This document shows, piece by piece, positions 54,259 through 63,425 of a DNA stretch of 64,000 nucleotides. The notes beneath the pieces are model-generated. The model searched no databases. It had not been told where the DNA came from and saw nothing but the letters and a program-made list of their open reading frames with translations. The position numbers and the translations under genes were made by a program. This DNA is from Kutzneria buriramensis (GTDB lineage: Bacteria > Actinomycetota > Actinomycetes > Mycobacteriales > Pseudonocardiaceae), in assembly GCF_003387475.1 (NCBI RefSeq), contig NZ_QUNO01000011.1, forward strand, positions 62,001-126,000, given 5' to 3'. The first letter of the stretch is position 1, and every line of letters begins with the position of its first letter.

Positions 54259-54858
54259 TCAGCTCTCGTCGTCGGCCGGCTCGGCCTCGGCCTCGGCGCC
54301 GTCCAGCTGGGCGGCGGTCGGCGCGGCGTTGACGGCGGCGACCAGCGCGTCGCCGTCGGTCACCAGCGAGGTGCCGGCGGGCAGCACGACGTCGGAGGCG
54401 TGGATCTGGGTGCCGGCCTCGACGCCCGCGATCTGCACCTCGACGTGCTCGGGCAGGTTCAGGGCGTCGGCCTCGACCTGGATGGTGGACAGCTCCTGGG
54501 TGACCAGGGTCGCCGGGGCGGCGTCGCCGACCAGCACGACCGGCACGTCGATGGTGACCTTCTCGCCGCGCTGCACCAGCAGCAGGTCCACGTGCTCGAT
54601 GTAGTTCTTGATCGGGTGCGTGGTGACGGTCTTGGTCAGCGCCAACTCGCTGCCGCCGTTGAGCTCCAGCGACAGGACGGCGTTGGTGCCGTGCTCACGG
54701 ACCACACGGGCGAACTCCAGCGCCGGCAGGGCCAGGTGCTTCGGGTCGGAACCGTGGCCGTAGAGCACCGCGGGGATCTTGCCGGAACGACGGGTGCGGC
54801 GGGCCGCGCCCTTGCCGAACTCGGTGCGCGACTCGGCGGCGAGACGTACCTCGGACAC
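54259..54858 (-). CDS. rplY: 50S ribosomal protein L25/general stress protein Ctc
   Basis: A 199-residue two-domain L25/TL5. The N-terminal 5S-rRNA-binding domain has [21 protein letters not shown] (cut here as [12 protein letters not shown]). A C-terminal TL5 domain follows, with an acidic Glu-rich tail. GTG 54858 is chosen because AAGGAG lies upstream; the frame to 55122 crosses the hairpin and repeat C and is rejected. TACACT on the minus strand near 55012 may be its -10. Orthologous to Rv1015c. Confidence 0.93.
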   Translation of the reverse strand: MSEVRLAAESRTEFGKGAARRTRRSGKIPAVLYGHGSDPKHLALPALEFARVVREHGTNAVLSLELNGGSELALTKTVTTHPIKNYIEHVDLLLVQRGEKVTIDVPVVLVGDAAPATLVTQELSTIQVEADALNLPEHVEVQIAGVEAGTQIHASDVVLPAGTSLVTDGDALVAAVNAAPTAAQLDGAEAEAEPADDES

Positions 54859-55014
54859 GGTGGGGTACTCCTTGTGGCTCTGGCGATTCGGGGTGGGGAT
54901 GGCCTGCGGCGGCGGGGGCGGCGCGGACCCATGAACAGCGCGCGGCAACCAAGCCGCCGCGTCGATCACGGAGCCACGAGGACGACCCTCGCCGAGGCAA
55001 CCAAGACAGTGTAG

Positions 55015-55045
55015 GGGGCCGATTCGCAGATGACGAATCGGCCCC
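55015..55045 (-). terminator. hairpin terminator between prs and rplY
   Basis: Perfect arms GGGGCCGATTCG (55015-55026) and CGAATCGGCCCC (55034-55045) with a 7-nt loop. It ends the glmU-prs transcript or its antisense; TGTGTTTT follows on the plus strand. The rest of 54859-55014 shows no gene. Confidence 0.75.
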
Positions 55046-55054
55046 TGTGTTTTC

Positions 55055-55209
55055 GCGCCGCGTGCCGCGGCGGGTTCGGCTGTGCCCATGCGCCGCGTGC
55101 CGCGGCGGGTTCGGCCGCCCACGAGGCCGGTGCCTTCCCTTGGCCGATTTCGATCGATGGAAAGACTCGATCGAAATCGGCCGGCGGTCCAGGCACCGGC
55201 GGCGGCCTC
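55055..55209 (-). repeat. structured dispersed repeat, copy C, with duplicated tail
   Basis: In minus orientation the element proper spans 55209-55090. The central hairpin has 16-bp arms (55142-55157 and 55167-55182) and the same GTCTTTCCA loop. Arm bases again differ in pairs from A and B (GGCCGATTT with AAATCGGCC). The tail hairpin is GCCGCG-GCA-CGCGGC, also altered in both arms. The tail block is present twice with a 35-bp period (starts 55055 and 55090). It lies just after the prs stop. Confidence 0.82.
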
Positions 55210-55231
55210 ACAGGCTCCGACCAGGGGATCT

Positions 55232-56218
55232 CTACGCGTTGCCGTCGAAGAGGCTCGTCACCGAGCCGTCCTCGAAGACCTGCTGGATCGCCTGCGCGAG
55301 CAGCGGGGCGATGGACAGCACGGTGAGCTTGTCGAACTGCTTGTCGGCCGGGATGGGCAGCGTGTTGGTGAGCACGACCTCGCGGGCGCTGCTGTTCTGG
55401 AGCCGTTCGACGGCCGGCCCGGACAGCACGCCGTGCGTGGCGGCCACGATGACGCCCTTGGCGCCGGCCTCGACCAGCTGCTCGACGGCCTTCACGATGG
55501 TGCCGCCGGTGTCGACCATGTCGTCGATGACCACGCACAGCCGGTCCCGCACCTCGCCGACGACGCGGTTGGCGACGACCTCGTTGGGCTTGAGCGGGTC
55601 GCGGGTCTTGTGGATGAACGCGATCGGGCAGCCGTCGAGCATGTCGGCCCACTTCTCGGCCAGCTTGGTCCGGCCGGAGTCCGGCGACACGACCGTCAGC
55701 TCCTCGGTGCCGTACCGGTTGCGCACGTGGTCGGCCAGCAGGGCCATCGCCCACAGGTGGTCGACGGGGCCGTCGAAGAAGCCGGAGATCTGCGCGGTGT
55801 GCAGGTCGACGGTCATGATCCGGTCGGCGCCGGCGGTCTTGAACAGGTCGGCGATCAGCCGGGCCGAGATCGGCTCGCGGCCGCGGTGCTTCTTGTCCTG
55901 CCGCGCGTACGGGTAGAACGGCATGATCACGGTGATCCGCTTGGCGCTGGCCCGCTTGAGCGCGTCGACCATGATCAGCTGCTCCATCACCCACTGGTTG
56001 ATGGGCGCGGTGTGGCTCTGCACCACGAACGCGTCGCAGCCGCGGACCGACTCCTCGAACCGGACGAAGATCTCGCCGTTGGCGAAGTCGTACGCCGCCT
56101 GCGGCACCACCGAGACGTTGAGGTACTTGGCGACCTCCTCGGCGAGCTCCGGGTAGGCGCGTCCGCTGAAGAGCATCAGGCTCTTCTTCGGTGTTCCGGA
56201 GATGGAGGCCACGGTCAC
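55232..56218 (-). CDS. prs: ribose-phosphate pyrophosphokinase
   Basis: A 328-residue PRPP synthase, making phosphoribosyl pyrophosphate from ribose-5-phosphate and ATP. Motifs include [18 protein letters not shown], the ATP flexible loop [30 protein letters not shown] and the PRPP loop [16 protein letters not shown] 56218 overlaps the glmU stop (GTGA). Orthologous to Rv1017c. Confidence 0.97.
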   Translation of the reverse strand: MTVASISGTPKKSLMLFSGRAYPELAEEVAKYLNVSVVPQAAYDFANGEIFVRFEESVRGCDAFVVQSHTAPINQWVMEQLIMVDALKRASAKRITVIMPFYPYARQDKKHRGREPISARLIADLFKTAGADRIMTVDLHTAQISGFFDGPVDHLWAMALLADHVRNRYGTEELTVVSPDSGRTKLAEKWADMLDGCPIAFIHKTRDPLKPNEVVANRVVGEVRDRLCVVIDDMVDTGGTIVKAVEQLVEAGAKGVIVAATHGVLSGPAVERLQNSSAREVVLTNTLPIPADKQFDKLTVLSIAPLLAQAIQQVFEDGSVTSLFDGNA

Positions 56219-57699
56219 TGCTCCTTCGGGTCGGGGGCGTCGGTCTCGGCGTCCTGCTGGGCGGCGAGTGCCTTGTGGGCCGCGTCGGCGGCCGGGGTGC
56301 CCTCACGTCGACGGGTGACCCAGCCCTCGACGTTGCGCTGCGGCGCGCGGGCCACCGCGAGCGCGCCGGGCGGCACGTCGCGGGTGATCACGGAGCCGGC
56401 GGCGGTGTACGCGCCGTCCCCGACGGTCACGGGGGCGATGAACATGGTGTCCGATCCGGTGCGCGCGTGCGAACCGATCACGGTCCGGTGCTTGCGCACG
56501 CCGTCGTAGTTTACGAACACCGACGCGGCGCCGATGTTGCTCTGCTCGCCGATGGTGGCGTCGCCCACGTAGGTCAGGTGCGGCACCTTGCTGCCGTCGC
56601 CGATCTCGGAGTTCTTCACCTCGACGAAGGTCCCGATCTTGCCGGCGACCCCCAGCTTGGCGCCCGGCCGCAGGTACGCGAAGGGGCCGACGCTGGCCCG
56701 CTCGCCGATCTCGGAGTCCGAGCCGTGCGTGCGGATCACCTTGGCCCCGGCGCCGACCACGCAGTTGCTCAGGGTCGTGTCCGGGCCGATGACCGCGCCC
56801 TCGTACACCGCGGTGCCGGCGCGCAGCTGCACGTTCGGCTCGATGAGCACGTCCCGGGCCAGCGCCACGTCGGCGTCCAGCCAGACGCTGGCCGGGTCGA
56901 TCATGGTGACGCCGGCCCGCATCCAGTTCTCCACCAGCCGCCGGTTGAACTCGGCGCCCAGCCGGGCCAGCTGCACCCGGTCGTTGACCCCCTCGACCAG
57001 CCACTCGTCGGCGAGGATGAGCGTGCCGACCGGGCGGCCGTCGCCGCGGGCGATGGCCAGCACGTCGGTCAGGTACAGCTCGCCCTGGGCGTTGTCGGTG
57101 GTCAGCCGGGACAGGCCGTCCCGCAGCACGGCGGTGTCGAAGACGTAGATGCCCGAGTTGATCTCGGTGATGGCCGCCTGCTCCGGCGTGGCGTCCTTCT
57201 GCTCGACGATCTCCAGCACGTTGCCGGCGGCGTCGCGCACGATCCGGCCGTAGCCGTGCGGCTCCGGCACGACGGCGGTGAGCACCGTCACGGCGTTGCC
57301 GGCCGACTGGTGCTCGGCCAGCAGCTGGGTGAGGGTCTCGCCGTCCAGCAGCGGCACGTCGCCGTAGGTGACGATCGTGGTGCCGGTCTCGACCTCGGGC
57401 AGCGCGGCCAGCGCGCAGCCGACGGCGTGGCCGGTGCCGCGCTGCTCCTCCTGCACGGCAACGGTGATCTTGCGGTCGAGGTCGCCGGACAGGCCGTCCA
57501 GGTACTCGGCGACCAGCTGCCTGCCGTGCCCGACGACCACCACCAGGTGGTCGGGGTCGACGCCGACGGCGGCCCGCACCGCGTGCTCGACGAGTGCGCG
57601 GCCGGCGATCCGGTGCAGCACCTTCGGTGTCGTGGACCGCATCCGGGTGCCCTCACCGGCTGCGAGCACGATGGTGCTGACCTGTCCGCCCTGAGGCAT
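56215..57699 (-). CDS. glmU: bifunctional UDP-GlcNAc pyrophosphorylase / GlcN-1-P acetyltransferase
   Basis: A 494-residue enzyme giving UDP-GlcNAc for peptidoglycan. The N-terminal uridyltransferase has LAAGEGTRMRSTTPKVLH, the C-terminal left-handed beta-helix acetyltransferase has IGPFAYLRPG-like hexapeptides and FVNYDGVRKHRTVIG. ATG 57699 follows GGGAGCAGG. It is coupled to prs. Confidence 0.97.
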   Translation of the reverse strand: MPQGGQVSTIVLAAGEGTRMRSTTPKVLHRIAGRALVEHAVRAAVGVDPDHLVVVVGHGRQLVAEYLDGLSGDLDRKITVAVQEEQRGTGHAVGCALAALPEVETGTTIVTYGDVPLLDGETLTQLLAEHQSAGNAVTVLTAVVPEPHGYGRIVRDAAGNVLEIVEQKDATPEQAAITEINSGIYVFDTAVLRDGLSRLTTDNAQGELYLTDVLAIARGDGRPVGTLILADEWLVEGVNDRVQLARLGAEFNRRLVENWMRAGVTMIDPASVWLDADVALARDVLIEPNVQLRAGTAVYEGAVIGPDTTLSNCVVGAGAKVIRTHGSDSEIGERASVGPFAYLRPGAKLGVAGKIGTFVEVKNSEIGDGSKVPHLTYVGDATIGEQSNIGAASVFVNYDGVRKHRTVIGSHARTGSDTMFIAPVTVGDGAYTAAGSVITRDVPPGALAVARAPQRNVEGWVTRRREGTPAADAAHKALAAQQDAETDAPDPKEQ

Positions 57700-57741
57700 G
57701 GACCTGCTCCCTAGGAGTCGACGCCTTGGATGACGACGATC

Positions 57742-59409
57742 CTACGGTGCGCCCTCCACCGCCACGGCCGAGCGGCTGTTGGGCTCACTCACAGTGTCCC
57801 CGGCCACAGCCGCGACGCCGTTGCCGCCGCCCCGCTTGGCCAGATACATCGCGGCGTCGGCGCGGGCGAGCGCCTGCGCGGCGCTCTCCTGTGGACGGAG
57901 CGCGATGACGCCGATCGACAGCGTCACCCCCCGCGAGAGGTCCATGGGCAGCCGCGCCACGGCGTCCACGGCTCGGCTCAGCGCCGCCTCGGCCGCGCTC
58001 AGCGGGGCCCCGGGCAGCAGCGCCACGAACTCGTCGCCGCCGTAGCGGGCGACCATGTCGTCGCCGCGGACGGCGCTACGCAGCGTGCTCGCGATGACAC
58101 GCAGCACGTCGTCGCCCTCGGCGTGCGACGCCCGGTCGTTCACGCCCTTGAAGCCGTCCAGGTCGATCAGGGCCACCGCCAGCGGCTGGTCGCCGGGCGC
58201 GGTGACCAGGGCCTCCAGCCGCTCGTCCAGGGCGCGGCGGTTGGGCAGGCCGGTCAGCGGGTCCTGGAGCGCCTGCTGCGAGATCGCACCGTGCTCACGG
58301 GACAGCCGCTCGTGCTCGCGGCGGGTCTGCAGGCTCGTCACCTTGGACTCGCCCATCTGCCACATCTCGTGCTCGAGCTCGGTGGCGTACTGCTCCAGCG
58401 CGTTCGCGCCGACCTCGGTCTGCTCCGAACCGGACAGTCGCGCGAACTCCCGCATCAGGCACAGCCGCAGCGTGTTTTCGGTGGTGTCGTTGAGCAGCCG
58501 GTCGGCCGCGCCGGCGAGCACGTGGATCGCCTCGGAGAAGCGGTCCTCACGTTCCAGGCAGCGGGCCAGCGCGATCGACACCATGATCAGCTCACGGGGC
58601 GAGGCGGCCCGGTCGGTCAGCGCGCGCAGCCGCTCGATGTGCTCGGCGCCCGGGCGGGCCAGCGCGTGCGCGGCGCCCACCACCGGCAGCTGGTCGGCGG
58701 CCGGCGCCTCGGACAGCCGGGTCGGCTGCGAGTTGCGCCACGGCACCTCGGCCGCGGCGGCGATGGCCGAGGCGGTGAGGAACTTCTCGGCGGCCTTGTC
58801 GTACTGGCCGACCCGCTCCAGCCGCAGGCCCCAGCCCAGCAGCAGCCGGGTCTGGTTGATCATGTGCTCGGCGATCTCGTACGGCCCGCCGTCGCCCCGG
58901 ATGGCCGCGCCGGCCCGGTTGAACACGCCGGCCGCGATCTCGTACACGCCGAGCTGGCTGAGCAGCTGGCCGATGTCCACCAGCACTGCGGACAGCAGCC
59001 GGGTCCAGGACCGGACGCCGATCAGGGTGTCCGGTGTGAGGTCCTCGTCCAGGATGGCCAGCGCGCGGGCGCCGGAGGTCAGCGCCTCGTCCTCGTAGCC
59101 GCCGAGGAACAGCCGCCGGCCGCGCAGCGCGTGCGCGCCCGCCTCCATCACGGTCAGGCCGTGCCGGCGGGTGTGCGCGATCATCTCGTCCAGCAGGGCG
59201 TCGGTCTCGTTGGTCGAGTCCGGCCCGGACAGCCGCACCAGGCAGCTGGTGCGCAGCACCTGGGCGACCATGCGCGGCTCGCCCCGCCGCTGCGCCTCCG
59301 CGAGCAGGCGGTCGGCCTCCGCGACCGCGGCGTCGGAGGTGCCCTCCACGTCGCCGCCCGACGACATCGCCAGCTCACGGGCGCGCCCCACCAGCCAGGC
59401 GTCCGACAT
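57742..59409 (-). CDS. cytoplasmic diguanylate cyclase (GGDEF) with TPR-like sensor
   Basis: A 555-residue protein without membrane segments. The N-terminal two-thirds is a helical TPR-like array. The C-terminal GGDEF domain (about 380-545) has an intact active site YGGDEFVALLPG and the DPLTGLPNRRALDERL signature, so it should make cyclic di-GMP. ATG 59409 is chosen; the open frame to 59580 runs through the tRNA-Gln gene and cannot be coding there. An insertion between tRNA-Gln and glmU relative to mycobacteria. Confidence 0.88.
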   Translation of the reverse strand: MSDAWLVGRARELAMSSGGDVEGTSDAAVAEADRLLAEAQRRGEPRMVAQVLRTSCLVRLSGPDSTNETDALLDEMIAHTRRHGLTVMEAGAHALRGRRLFLGGYEDEALTSGARALAILDEDLTPDTLIGVRSWTRLLSAVLVDIGQLLSQLGVYEIAAGVFNRAGAAIRGDGGPYEIAEHMINQTRLLLGWGLRLERVGQYDKAAEKFLTASAIAAAAEVPWRNSQPTRLSEAPAADQLPVVGAAHALARPGAEHIERLRALTDRAASPRELIMVSIALARCLEREDRFSEAIHVLAGAADRLLNDTTENTLRLCLMREFARLSGSEQTEVGANALEQYATELEHEMWQMGESKVTSLQTRREHERLSREHGAISQQALQDPLTGLPNRRALDERLEALVTAPGDQPLAVALIDLDGFKGVNDRASHAEGDDVLRVIASTLRSAVRGDDMVARYGGDEFVALLPGAPLSAAEAALSRAVDAVARLPMDLSRGVTLSIGVIALRPQESAAQALARADAAMYLAKRGGGNGVAAVAGDTVSEPNSRSAVAVEGAP

Positions 59410-59483
59410 CTCGGCCAGGGCCGGTGCGGCGTCCTCGTGCTGGTCGACCGTGTCCTCGTGCAGCTTCGACTCCTTCTCGACTG

Positions 59484-59554
59484 CTCCGCTGCCAGGATTC
59501 GAACCTGAACCATTGGAACCAAAATCCAAGGTGCTGCCGTTACACCACAGCGGA
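59484..59554 (-). tRNA. tRNA-Gln (anticodon TTG)
   Basis: 71 nt without encoded CCA. Acceptor TCCGCTG pairs with CAGCGGA, discriminator G. The anticodon stem TTGGA/TCCAA holds loop TTTTGGT, giving TTG. The T arm is GGTTCGAATCC. Lies near glmU, as in other actinobacteria. Confidence 0.95.
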
Positions 59555-59583
59555 CCGTGTTGTGGAGTCCATGTTGTCACGTC

Positions 59584-60756
59584 TCACCTCGTCAGGTCAG
59601 GGCGACCACCCAAGAAGTCCCTGAGATGGCCCTCGTAGCCGTTCGGGTCCACGTTCCAGGAGGCCGTGTGCTCCGCCCCGGATACCTCGACGTACGTGAG
59701 CGGCCATCCGTTCGACCTGGCCGCCGCGGCCAGGTCGCGTGACGCCTGCACGGGCACGGTGGTGTCGGCCGAGCCGTGGAACAGCAGCGTCGGCGGCTTG
59801 TGCGCCGGCGGGGTGTCGGCCAGCTCCATCCGTCCGAAGTCGATGCCGGCGCGCCAGCCCGCGACCAGCTCGGCGTCCCAGGCGAGCAGGCCGGTCATCG
59901 GCAGGCCGCGGTCCTGGCCCTGCAGCACCAGCGTCTTGTCCCAGCTCACCGCGGGCGCGTCCAGGATCACCGCGTCGACCTCGCCGGCCAGCGGGGACTG
60001 CGCCAGCACCTGCTCGGCGATCGCGCCGCCCATCGACCAGCCGTAGAGCACGAGGTGCTTGGCGCCGTGCGCGGTGGCGTACTTCGTCGCCGACTCCACG
60101 TCCTGCCACTCGGAGTCGCCGAGGTGGAAGAAGCCGTCGGGGGAGCGGGGCGCGCCCTCGTCGTTGCGATACGTGATGGACAGGACGGACATGCCCAAAC
60201 CGTGCAGGGTCGGGATGGGGCGCAGGGTCTCGTTCCGGTCGCCGCCACGGCCGTGGACGGCGATCACCCAGGTGTCGCCCTTGCCGCCGGGCGTAAGCCA
60301 GGCCGGCATGTCGCCCAGTCCCGTGGGCACGTTCACATTCTGGAAATCCAGGCCCAGCGCGGATTTCGGGTCGCCCGGCCACATCTGCGGGCTGAGCCGG
60401 ACCGGCGTGCCGGCCGGCGGGGCCTGACCCTTGAGCAGTTTTCGCTCAACTTTCCCGTCACGGTCGGTGAGAACCTCGCCGACCTGAGCGGCGCCGCCCT
60501 TCCAGAGCAGCGCCCACTGGCCGGCATCTGTGGTGTCCGACGCTTTTTTCAGTGCGACGGAACTCACACCGTCGACGGACGTTGGACCGAGTGAGACGTC
60601 CCCATAGCCGGGTCGCGCCTGCGCCGGATCGAGCAGCTGGCCGCTGTAGTACCAGCCGATCCCGAGCAGTGCGAGCACGGCGACGACCAGCAGGATCGGC
60701 ACGGTGACGAGGGTGATCCGGAGGGCCCTTATAGAGCGAACACCTTGTGTCGGCAC
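59584..60756 (-). CDS. membrane-anchored alpha/beta hydrolase
   Basis: A 390-residue protein. One N-terminal membrane helix (about 12-36) leads to an extracytoplasmic alpha/beta hydrolase domain with VIAVHGRGGDR, nucleophile Ser241 in GWSMGG, an acid in HGSADTTVPV and His in SGAEHTASW. All three catalytic residues are present. It is probably a serine esterase or peptidase at the cell surface. It starts at GTG 60756 and diverges from the desaturase. Confidence 0.88.
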   Translation of the reverse strand: MPTQGVRSIRALRITLVTVPILLVVAVLALLGIGWYYSGQLLDPAQARPGYGDVSLGPTSVDGVSSVALKKASDTTDAGQWALLWKGGAAQVGEVLTDRDGKVERKLLKGQAPPAGTPVRLSPQMWPGDPKSALGLDFQNVNVPTGLGDMPAWLTPGGKGDTWVIAVHGRGGDRNETLRPIPTLHGLGMSVLSITYRNDEGAPRSPDGFFHLGDSEWQDVESATKYATAHGAKHLVLYGWSMGGAIAEQVLAQSPLAGEVDAVILDAPAVSWDKTLVLQGQDRGLPMTGLLAWDAELVAGWRAGIDFGRMELADTPPAHKPPTLLFHGSADTTVPVQASRDLAAAARSNGWPLTYVEVSGAEHTASWNVDPNGYEGHLRDFLGGRPDLTR

Positions 60757-60836
60757 GGAGATGTCAACCGCCTGTCGATCCTGAGAAGTGACCTAGAACG
60801 TCCGTGCAGGGGCTGGTATTCCCGGCCGGCACAACC

Positions 60837-60863
60837 TACGCTTGCGTAAGTTACGGTCCCGTA
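60837..60863. promoter_or_regulatory. tandem TACGS dyads before desaturase
   Basis: TACGCTTGCGTA (60837-60848) and TACGGTCCCGTA (60852-60863), 15 bp apart centre to centre, between the hydrolase and desaturase starts. Such TACG dyads suit a TetR-type repressor of fatty-acid genes; the TetR gene at 61885 is the obvious candidate. Confidence 0.6.
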
Positions 60864-60913
60864 GGCGAGGTTCGCCTTAGTCAAGCAAATTACTGACCGC
60901 GAGGTGTCAAAGT

Positions 60914-61864
60914 ATGACCACAGCCCTGGAGAAGCCAAGGGAAGCGGCCGGCGGGGGGCCGAAGCCGATGCTGGACGGCCAACACGGCAACGTCGAGCAG
61001 GCCCTCATCTACATCTTCACCATCGTGCCATTCGTCGCGTTGGTCGCCGCCGTCCCGCTGGCCTGGGGCTGGGGTCTGAGCTGGGTCGACATCCTGGTCG
61101 GCGCGGTCTTCTTCTGCATCAGCGGGATGGGCGTCACGGTCGGCTACCACCGCTACTTCACGCACGGCTCGTTCAAGGCCAAGCGCGGCCTGCGGGTGGG
61201 CCTGGCCATCGCCGGCAGCATGTCGCTGCAGGGCTCGGTGATCAAGTGGGTCGCCGACCACCGCCGGCACCACGCGTTCTCCGACCGTGAGGGCGACCCG
61301 CACTCGCCGTGGCTGTTCGGCACCGGTCCGGTGGCGCTGGCCAAGGGCTTCTGGCACGCCCACATGGGCTGGCTGTACGAGCGGGACCTGACCAACCGCG
61401 ACCGGTTCGCGCCCGACCTCGTCGCCGACAAGGACCTCGACAAGGTCGACAAGCTGTTCCCCGTGTGGACCGTCGTCAGCCTGCTGGCGCCGGCGGCGCT
61501 CGGCGGCCTGATCAGCTGGTCCTGGTGGGGAGTGCTGACCGGCTTCTTCTGGGCCGGCCTGGTCCGGGTCGCCGTGCTGCACCACGTGACGTGGTCGGTC
61601 AACTCGATCTGCCACATGATCGGCGAGCGCCCGTTCGCGGCGCGTGACAAGTCCGCCAACTTCTGGCCGCTGGCGATCCTGTCCTTCGGCGAGTCGTGGC
61701 ACAACCTGCACCACGCCGACCCCACCTCCGCGCGCCACGGCGTGCAGCGGGGCCAGATCGACATCTCGGCGCGGACCATCTGGCTGTTCGAGAAGCTCGG
61801 CTGGGCCTGGAACGTCCGCTGGCCGAGCCCGCAGCGCCTGGCCAGGATCAGCGCCGCCAAGTAG
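60914..61864 (+). CDS. acyl-CoA/acyl-lipid delta-9 fatty acid desaturase
   Basis: A 316-residue membrane di-iron desaturase. Three His boxes are seen: HRYFTH, HRRHH (with DHRRHHAFSD) and HNLHHAD. Four membrane helices are predicted. It inserts a double bond into saturated acyl chains, using electrons from a reductase. ATG 60914 has GAGGTG about 9 nt upstream. The two dyads upstream suggest repression when unsaturated lipids suffice. Confidence 0.94.
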   Translation: MTTALEKPREAAGGGPKPMLDGQHGNVEQALIYIFTIVPFVALVAAVPLAWGWGLSWVDILVGAVFFCISGMGVTVGYHRYFTHGSFKAKRGLRVGLAIAGSMSLQGSVIKWVADHRRHHAFSDREGDPHSPWLFGTGPVALAKGFWHAHMGWLYERDLTNRDRFAPDLVADKDLDKVDKLFPVWTVVSLLAPAALGGLISWSWWGVLTGFFWAGLVRVAVLHHVTWSVNSICHMIGERPFAARDKSANFWPLAILSFGESWHNLHHADPTSARHGVQRGQIDISARTIWLFEKLGWAWNVRWPSPQRLARISAAK

Positions 61865-61884
61865 GTGACATATCGTGGTCGGCC

Positions 61885-62556
61885 ATGGCCGCCCGGCGCA
61901 GGACACGTGACAGCAGGGGCGACGCGGACGGCGTCGCCCCTGTGACACGTGTGCGGATGACCGGCAAGGAACGCCGGCAGCAGCTGCTCGACGTGGCCCG
62001 GGAGCTCTTCGCCGAGAAGGGCTTCGACGGCACCTCCATCGAGGAGATCGCCCACCGGGCCGGCGTCAGCAAACCCGTGGTGTACGAGCACTTCGGCGGC
62101 AAGGAAGGCATCTACGCCGTTGTCGTGGACCGGGAGATGCAGTACCTGCTCGACTCCGTGGTGACCACTCTGGCCGGCGGCGACGGCCACCCCCGTGAGC
62201 TCCTGGAGCGGGCCGCCCGAGCCCTGCTCGACTACATCGAGGGCTCCAGCGACGGCTTCCGGATCATGGTCCGTGACTCGCCCGTCGCCAGCGCCTCCGG
62301 CACGTTCTCCAGCCTGTTGAACGACATCGCGTCGCAGGTCGAGCACATCCTGGGCCTGCACTTCGACGCCCGGGGCTACGACCCCAAGCTGGCCGGCCTC
62401 TACGCGCAGGCGCTGGTGGGCATGGTGGCGCTGACCGGGCAGTGGTGGCTGGAGGTCCGCAAGCCCAAGAAGGACGAGGTCGCCGCGCACCTGGTCAACC
62501 TGGCGTGGAACGGCCTGTCCCACCTGGAGGGCAAGCCCCGCCTGCGGATGCGGTGA
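61885..62556 (+). CDS. TetR-family transcriptional regulator (Rv1019 counterpart)
   Basis: A 223-residue regulator with the TetR helix-turn-helix GTSIEEIAHRAGVSKPVVYEHF (shown here in part; about residues 50-70) and a C-terminal ligand domain. ATG 61885 is 8 nt after TATCGT (61871-61876), leaderless. It follows the desaturase by 20 bp. Its place downstream of glmU matches Rv1019. Desaturase control through the 60837-60863 dyads is an inference. Stop abuts the next gene's stop (TGATCA). Confidence 0.9.
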   Translation: MAARRRTRDSRGDADGVAPVTRVRMTGKERRQQLLDVARELFAEKGFDGTSIEEIAHRAGVSKPVVYEHFGGKEGIYAVVVDREMQYLLDSVVTTLAGGDGHPRELLERAARALLDYIEGSSDGFRIMVRDSPVASASGTFSSLLNDIASQVEHILGLHFDARGYDPKLAGLYAQALVGMVALTGQWWLEVRKPKKDEVAAHLVNLAWNGLSHLEGKPRLRMR

Positions 62557-63423
62557 TCAGTACGGGTGCTTCCGGACGACGCCGTCGGCGTCGGGTAGCA
62601 CGAGGGTGATCGCGTGGACGCCGTCGGTGGCGGGGTCGGGATACGGGCCGAGGTAGATGTCGTGCCCGACGAGTTCGACGTAGACCTCGCTCAGCTCAAG
62701 GGAATCCGTCAGCACGTGGGCGTCCAGCACGACCTCGCCGGGGGTGACGACTCCGACGACGGCCTCCTGGGTGTCGGTGATGACGCGCAGGATCTCGACC
62801 TCGGCGTCGTCGTTGAACGCCATGCGCCGGAACCGGTCCTCGAAGTAGAAGCCGACCCAGCTGCCGGGGGACAGCCGGGCGGCGATCAGGGGCAGGTCTT
62901 CGGCGCGGCGGCAGACGTACCAGTTCGTGGTGCCGGCGACGCGTTCGAGCACGACGGTCTCGCGACGGCTGGCGGTGAGTCGTTCGGCGACGCCGGAGGT
63001 GGGCAGGACCGAGCGCTGCCAGACCAGATGCACCTGCTGCCAGGTGCGGTCATCGGCAAAACCCGCGTCCGGCACGAGTTCCCGGGCCGCCTTGACGCGC
63101 TTGGCATTGATCGTCCGCAGCACGTCGTCGGCACCGACCCGTCGGCTGAGGAACCTGTCGATCTCCGAGAAGTACCGGTGGAAGAAGGCGACCGAGCCGC
63201 GCGGCTGGTCGACGCCAAGGGCCTCCGCCCACACTCCGGCGTCGTACCCGTGCTCGAAGTCGCGGCCGGCGACGAGGCTGGAGATCCCCCGGTCGTTGAG
63301 GATCTCCATGAAGACGCCACCCGCGTGACACCGCCAGCGGCCACTTCCCGTCGGCCCACCGTCGGGGAGTGCCTCGTCCACCTCGAGCTCGGTGATGGTG
63401 TTGATGAGGTGGTGCACGTTCAC
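62557..63423 (-). CDS. protein of unknown function
   Basis: A 288-residue soluble protein, no signal peptide. The middle (RVKAARELVPDAGFADDR, FFHRYFSEIDRFLSRR) and a C-terminal beta-rich part (YVELVGHDIYLGPYPDP) are not recognised. GTG 63423 lies 2 nt after the stop of the DUF1445 gene, so the two form an operon. Confidence 0.7.
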   Translation of the reverse strand: MNVHHLINTITELEVDEALPDGGPTGSGRWRCHAGGVFMEILNDRGISSLVAGRDFEHGYDAGVWAEALGVDQPRGSVAFFHRYFSEIDRFLSRRVGADDVLRTINAKRVKAARELVPDAGFADDRTWQQVHLVWQRSVLPTSGVAERLTASRRETVVLERVAGTTNWYVCRRAEDLPLIAARLSPGSWVGFYFEDRFRRMAFNDDAEVEILRVITDTQEAVVGVVTPGEVVLDAHVLTDSLELSEVYVELVGHDIYLGPYPDPATDGVHAITLVLPDADGVVRKHPY

Positions 63424-63425
63424 GG

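Noticed and set aside
59410-59580. In-frame extension of the GGDEF gene
   Set aside because: It would read through the tRNA-Gln gene, so ATG 59409 is used.
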